From: Prolixibacteraceae bacterium
GTDB lineage: Bacteria; Bacteroidota; Bacteroidia; Bacteroidales; Prolixibacteraceae
Length of the DNA stretch: 64,000 bases
Direction: 5' to 3'
Assembly (NCBI GenBank): GCA_003506435.1
Contig: DOAQ01000037.1
Location: 248,001-312,000 of the forward strand
The translations under genes and the position numbers were made by a program. Of the stretch, positions 60,746 through 64,000 are shown piece by piece. How positions within the stretch are numbered: the stretch's first letter is position 1; every line of letters begins with the position of its first letter. The notes beneath the pieces were generated by a model. The model had not been told where the DNA came from and ran no database searches. It saw only the letters and a list, made by a program, of their open reading frames with translations.

Positions 60746-63145
60746 TCAGTTAATATTCGAAGAAACATTGAAGCTTCCTTCCAGCCGGATATCGGATGAA
60801 GAACTCCCAACCATGACATTAAACTTGCCTGGCTCGACAATCCATTTCATATTCCGGTCGAGTAATGATAAATCTTCCGGTTTCAGATTGAATGAGACGG
60901 ACTGTTTTTCTCCCGGTTTCAGGTTTATTTTCTTGAAGCCCCTCAGTTGTTTGATGGGAGTAGTCACACTGCTGACTTCATCTTTAATATAAAGTTGAAC
61001 TACTTCTTTCCCTTCCCGTTCGCCTGTATTTTTTACGTCTAACGTAACCTGAATTTCTGCGCCCGGCTTTATACCTGAAGGCGTTACTAGCAGGTTGCTG
61101 TATTCAAATCGGGTATAACTTAACCCATGTCCAAAATGGTAGAGTGGAGTTGCCGGCATATCGATGTATGCTTTCCCTTTTGATGGTACGTGATTGTAAT
61201 AAACCGGCAATTGTCCCGAGTGACGCGGAATCGTTATTGCCAGTTTTCCATTGGGATTGTAATCGCCAAACAGCACATCGGCCACAGCATTTCCACCTTG
61301 TTCACCACACATCCAGGCTTCAACGATAGCTGGTATATTTTCGGCTGCCCAAACGGTTGAAAGGGGGCGTCCGCTTATTAACACTGCAATCGTAGGGGTA
61401 CCTGTTGAATAGACAGCCTCCAGTAATTTTTGCTGATATCCGGTTAAATCGAGGCTTGCCACATCATGACCTTCCCCATTGGTATCACTTCCTATTTCTC
61501 CCACCACAACAATGGCAATATCGGCCATTTTGGCTGCATCCTGTGCTTTTTCAATTTCATTCAGATCATTTCCAATCACATTGCAGCCTCTTACATAGTC
61601 GATCTTCGTGCTGGCTGAAACTTTCTCCCGGATACCTTTAAGCACGGTAACCAATTCCTGTGGGATATTATGTGGTATGTAATCGCCGATTTGATCCATT
61701 CCTGAATCGGCAAGCGGGCCTATTACAGCAATTGACTTAATATTTTTGTCCAAAGGAAGAATATTCTTTTCGTTTCTCAGTAAAACGATACCTTCACGTG
61801 CTGCTTCAAGAGCCAGTTCCTGATGTTCTTCAGAATGGACAACTTTTACTGCCTCTTCAGGATTAACGTAAGGTTTTTCAAAAAGGCCGAGCATAAATTT
61901 AACCCGCAGGATATTCCTTACTGCATCATCTATGACTTTCATGGGAACAGAACCTTCTTCAACACTTTCTACCAATGCGCCGATGTAGGCTTCTTCCATC
62001 GATATACCAACATCTACACCTGCCATGGCCGCTATCTGTCCGGCCTCTTTTTGTGTTGCTGCCATATCTTCGTCAAGGATCGTACTAATGCCCATTCCTT
62101 CACTAAGTACAATGCCTTCGAATCCGAGTTCTTCGCGTAATATTCCCCTTAATAATTTATCGGAACTATGTACTGTTTCACCGTCGATGGCAGGATATGT
62201 CGCCATTAATGCAAGCGCTCCGCATTTCTTTATCCCTGCTTCCCAGGAAGGAAGGAACACTTCTCTCAATTTCCTTTCCGAAATTTCCATCGCCCCACGT
62301 TCAAGCCCGCTTACCGGCTGGCTCTGCCCGGGATAGTGAGAGAGAGCAGCTACAACCTTGTCTTTTCCGGAAACATCATATCCCTGCATTGCAGTAACAA
62401 TATTTTCGGCTATTTTGGAACACATATAAGGATCTTCACTGTACCCTTCCTCGTTGCGGCCCAGACGGGGATCGCGGTTAGGCTCAATGACCAGGGTACA
62501 AAGCATGTGCGCCCCGGTTACCCTTCCTTCCATGGCAACGGTTTTATAAATATTGCTCACCAGTTCCATGTTCCAGGTGGCGCCAATGGCCAGTCCTTCG
62601 GGGAAAACAGTACCGCCTGCGCACATAAAACCGTGGGTCCCTTCTTCTATCTGCAATAGCGGAATTCCCAAACGGGTTTCATTGATGGCTATATTCTGAA
62701 GTTCGTTGAAAAATTCAGCTTGTCTTTGTGTCCCTTCATGAATAATTCTATCGGCCAGGGTAAAGAAACCACCACCAGGACCCATTTTGTCGTTGTGATT
62801 GCCCCTTGCAAACTTGCGGCAACCTTCCATTTGTGCATTCTTTTCATCTTGACTTAGAGCATAATGCATTGAAACTGTTCCAACTTCAAGCCCATATCCA
62901 ATCGCCTTTTTATACACACAAGGCATATTCATCTGCCCAACTTTTTCTTTTAATGTCATCCGCGAAAGCAGATCCTCAACTCGCTGGTCAATTGGTAAAA
63001 GGGGATTTTTATAAACCGGCGCTTCAACTGCTGCCTTTTCGTTCTTTCCTTTGGTTACAGGAGATTGAGCCAGGCTAACAGTGACTCCAACCCCGCATAT
63101 AACCACAACGAAAAGAATAATGATTGTTTTTTTTATATTTCTCAT
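60746..63145 (-). CDS. GH3-family glycosidase with non-canonical active-site residues
   Basis: The 799-residue protein has a signal peptide (TIIILFVVVICGVGVTVSLAQ), the (alpha/beta)8 domain (DQRVEDLLSRMTLKEKVGQ near 54), EPNRDPRLGRNEEGYSEDP, the alpha/beta sandwich (SIAVIGPLADSGMDQIGDY) and a fibronectin III-like C-terminus. At the positions where GH3 enzymes have Lys-His it has Ser-His (S269, H270). The position before THG has Glu, as in xylosidase-type GH3. The nucleophile motif reads VLSEGMG, so Glu 349 stands where Asp is expected. It is a close paralogue of the GH3 half of 26033-29161. It lies 37 bp after the partial GH106 gene. An exo-acting glycosidase is expected; the sugar is unknown. 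Confidence 0.9.
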   Translation of the reverse strand: MRNIKKTIIILFVVVICGVGVTVSLAQSPVTKGKNEKAAVEAPVYKNPLLPIDQRVEDLLSRMTLKEKVGQMNMPCVYKKAIGYGLEVGTVSMHYALSQDEKNAQMEGCRKFARGNHNDKMGPGGGFFTLADRIIHEGTQRQAEFFNELQNIAINETRLGIPLLQIEEGTHGFMCAGGTVFPEGLAIGATWNMELVSNIYKTVAMEGRVTGAHMLCTLVIEPNRDPRLGRNEEGYSEDPYMCSKIAENIVTAMQGYDVSGKDKVVAALSHYPGQSQPVSGLERGAMEISERKLREVFLPSWEAGIKKCGALALMATYPAIDGETVHSSDKLLRGILREELGFEGIVLSEGMGISTILDEDMAATQKEAGQIAAMAGVDVGISMEEAYIGALVESVEEGSVPMKVIDDAVRNILRVKFMLGLFEKPYVNPEEAVKVVHSEEHQELALEAAREGIVLLRNEKNILPLDKNIKSIAVIGPLADSGMDQIGDYIPHNIPQELVTVLKGIREKVSASTKIDYVRGCNVIGNDLNEIEKAQDAAKMADIAIVVVGEIGSDTNGEGHDVASLDLTGYQQKLLEAVYSTGTPTIAVLISGRPLSTVWAAENIPAIVEAWMCGEQGGNAVADVLFGDYNPNGKLAITIPRHSGQLPVYYNHVPSKGKAYIDMPATPLYHFGHGLSYTRFEYSNLLVTPSGIKPGAEIQVTLDVKNTGEREGKEVVQLYIKDEVSSVTTPIKQLRGFKKINLKPGEKQSVSFNLKPEDLSLLDRNMKWIVEPGKFNVMVGSSSSDIRLEGSFNVSSNIN

Positions 63146-63182
63146 AGCTCGTATAATTTTTTTAAGGATGATAAGCCAAAAA

Positions 63183-64000
63183 TTAGTTTATCGGTTTGAT
63201 AGTTATAATTTTTACAGGCCCTAATAATCCGGATTTTAATAAAGGAACTTCTTTCCATGGCATATATGTTCCATACAATCCTTTTATATTGGTATCCCTG
63301 ATATTGACACTGGTATATTTTTCTCCTTTCAATGCATCTCCGACAATGCGGTTCGACCAGGTATTGGCAATTTCTATTTTCAGTTTATTCTCACCCGGAC
63401 GAAGTATCTCTGTTATGTCATACATGAAAGGTTTAGCCCATGTAATTCCCAAGGGCTGGTCGTTTAGCCATACTTCACCAACATTTGACAAATCGCCCAA
63501 ATCCAAATAAATCTTTGTTTTTCCAAGCAATACGGGATTATAATCATGCACAAATGTTTTTTCGTAGCGGGCAATTCCCGAAAAATATTTAATTCCGTCA
63601 TTTTCAGACTCTGTCCATGACTTTAATTCCGGGAAAACAGCCTTTTCAGGGGCTCCCCATCCCTTTGGAAAAAATACCTCCCAAGGGCCTTCCAAAGTTT
63701 TCAATCCTATATGGTTATTAATAACCGTTAATTGATCCTGTTTGGTCAATTCAAATGCCCCATCTTCCAAAAGACAAACGCCACCGACTGTATATTGCAG
63801 AAAAGGCGGATATTCTCCATGATTTTTGACCTGCGTATAATGTACGGCAGGGTTACCTTTTCTGAACACCACGAAAATGCTTTCATAAGGCGCTAATGAT
63901 AGTGGAATATTCGTCATTCCATTTTGCTGCCCGTATATTGAAACAGGAATGATTTTGCCTGAAACAGGATCCCATATTTCCGGAACTTTGTCTTTCTGCC
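63183..64000 (-). CDS. GH106-like alpha-L-rhamnosidase, C-terminal part
   Basis: The reading frame is open to the right edge of the window; an in-frame ATG at 63917 is internal, since codons upstream encode KDKVPEIWDPVSGKIIP, which aligns with the GH106 gene at 16803-19784 (KDKIPEFWFPETGEI). About 272 residues are visible: a region with SLAPYESIFVVF, then the terminal beta-sandwich with EVWLNDQPLGITW, NKLKIEIANTWSNRIVGDAL and LLKSGLLGPVKIITI. The catalytic barrel lies outside. It heads the visible part of the GH3/esterase transcription unit and indicates that the PUL continues to the right. Confidence 0.85.
   Translation of the reverse strand, partial: QKDKVPEIWDPVSGKIIPVSIYGQQNGMTNIPLSLAPYESIFVVFRKGNPAVHYTQVKNHGEYPPFLQYTVGGVCLLEDGAFELTKQDQLTVINNHIGLKTLEGPWEVFFPKGWGAPEKAVFPELKSWTESENDGIKYFSGIARYEKTFVHDYNPVLLGKTKIYLDLGDLSNVGEVWLNDQPLGITWAKPFMYDITEILRPGENKLKIEIANTWSNRIVGDALKGEKYTSVNIRDTNIKGLYGTYMPWKEVPLLKSGLLGPVKIITIKPIN

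Noticed and set aside
1..64000. CRISPR arrays, insertion sequences, tRNA or rRNA genes
   Set aside because: No direct-repeat array, transposase, terminal inverted repeats or RNA gene signatures were seen on either strand.

Overview
The window comes from a member of the Bacteroidota. All recognisable genes lie on the minus strand, so transcription runs from high to low coordinates. The evidence is two adjacent SusC/SusD pairs, an ECF sigma/FecR pair, many lipoprotein signals, a type IX secretion (T9SS) C-terminal domain and promoter boxes of the TAnnTTTG type. A glycyl radical enzyme with its activase points to an anaerobic or facultative lifestyle. A T9SS-bearing Bacteroidales/Marinilabiliales-like organism fits, but the genus cannot be read from this sequence. 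The whole window looks like one very large polysaccharide utilisation locus (PUL) aimed at a rhamnose-containing glycan or glycoside: two GH78 rhamnosidases, a GH106 enzyme, a second partial GH106, a GH106-like barrel protein and a BNR_4 propeller of the GH145/PL24/PL25/PL42 type.

Layout in the direction of transcription. 64000-59538: 3' part of a GH106 gene, a GH3 enzyme and an alpha/beta hydrolase. 59331-57419: ECF sigma factor and FecR anti-sigma. 57291-46071: SusC with an STN domain, SusD, a second SusC without STN, a second SusD and a DUF1735 lipoprotein. 46051-45932: a short relic of a Gfo/Idh/MocA gene. 45921-35389: FISUMP protein, esterase-like hydrolase, T9SS-secreted propeller, PLP enzyme, Tat-exported FAD oxidoreductase and GH78. 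35204-24731: isomerase-like protein, beta-helix protein, unassigned barrel lipoprotein, Gfo/Idh/MocA oxidoreductase, amidohydrolase, a CE4-GH3 fusion and a ceramidase-like protein. 24728-5624: M23/PKD lipoprotein, aspartate-rich protein, BNR_4 propeller, GH106, CBM9-like protein, second Gfo/Idh/MocA oxidoreductase, DoxX membrane protein, unknown glycosidase-like protein, nitrilase-family protein, SGNH esterase, second isomerase-like protein and GH106-like protein. 5392-1: GH78, glycyl radical enzyme and the start of its activase.

How it may work. SusC/SusD pairs import oligosaccharides. Sigma/FecR/STN signalling would couple import to expression. Rhamnosidases, GH3 enzymes and esterases trim the ligand. 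Two sets of Tat-exported Gfo/Idh/MocA and xylose-isomerase-fold proteins suggest an oxidative (3-keto-glycoside type) cleavage route running beside ordinary hydrolysis. Rhamnose could feed 1,2-propanediol fermentation, a possible but unproven role for the glycyl radical enzyme.

The most notable points are: a 71-bp element repeated upstream of three transcription units; two GH3 paralogues that share substitutions at the canonical nucleophile and KH motif; a CE4-GH3 fusion; six Tat substrates in one PUL; and a gene relic between the SusCD block and the downstream genes. No gene-free stretch exceeds 300 bases. I saw no tRNA, rRNA, CRISPR array, transposase or sulfatase.
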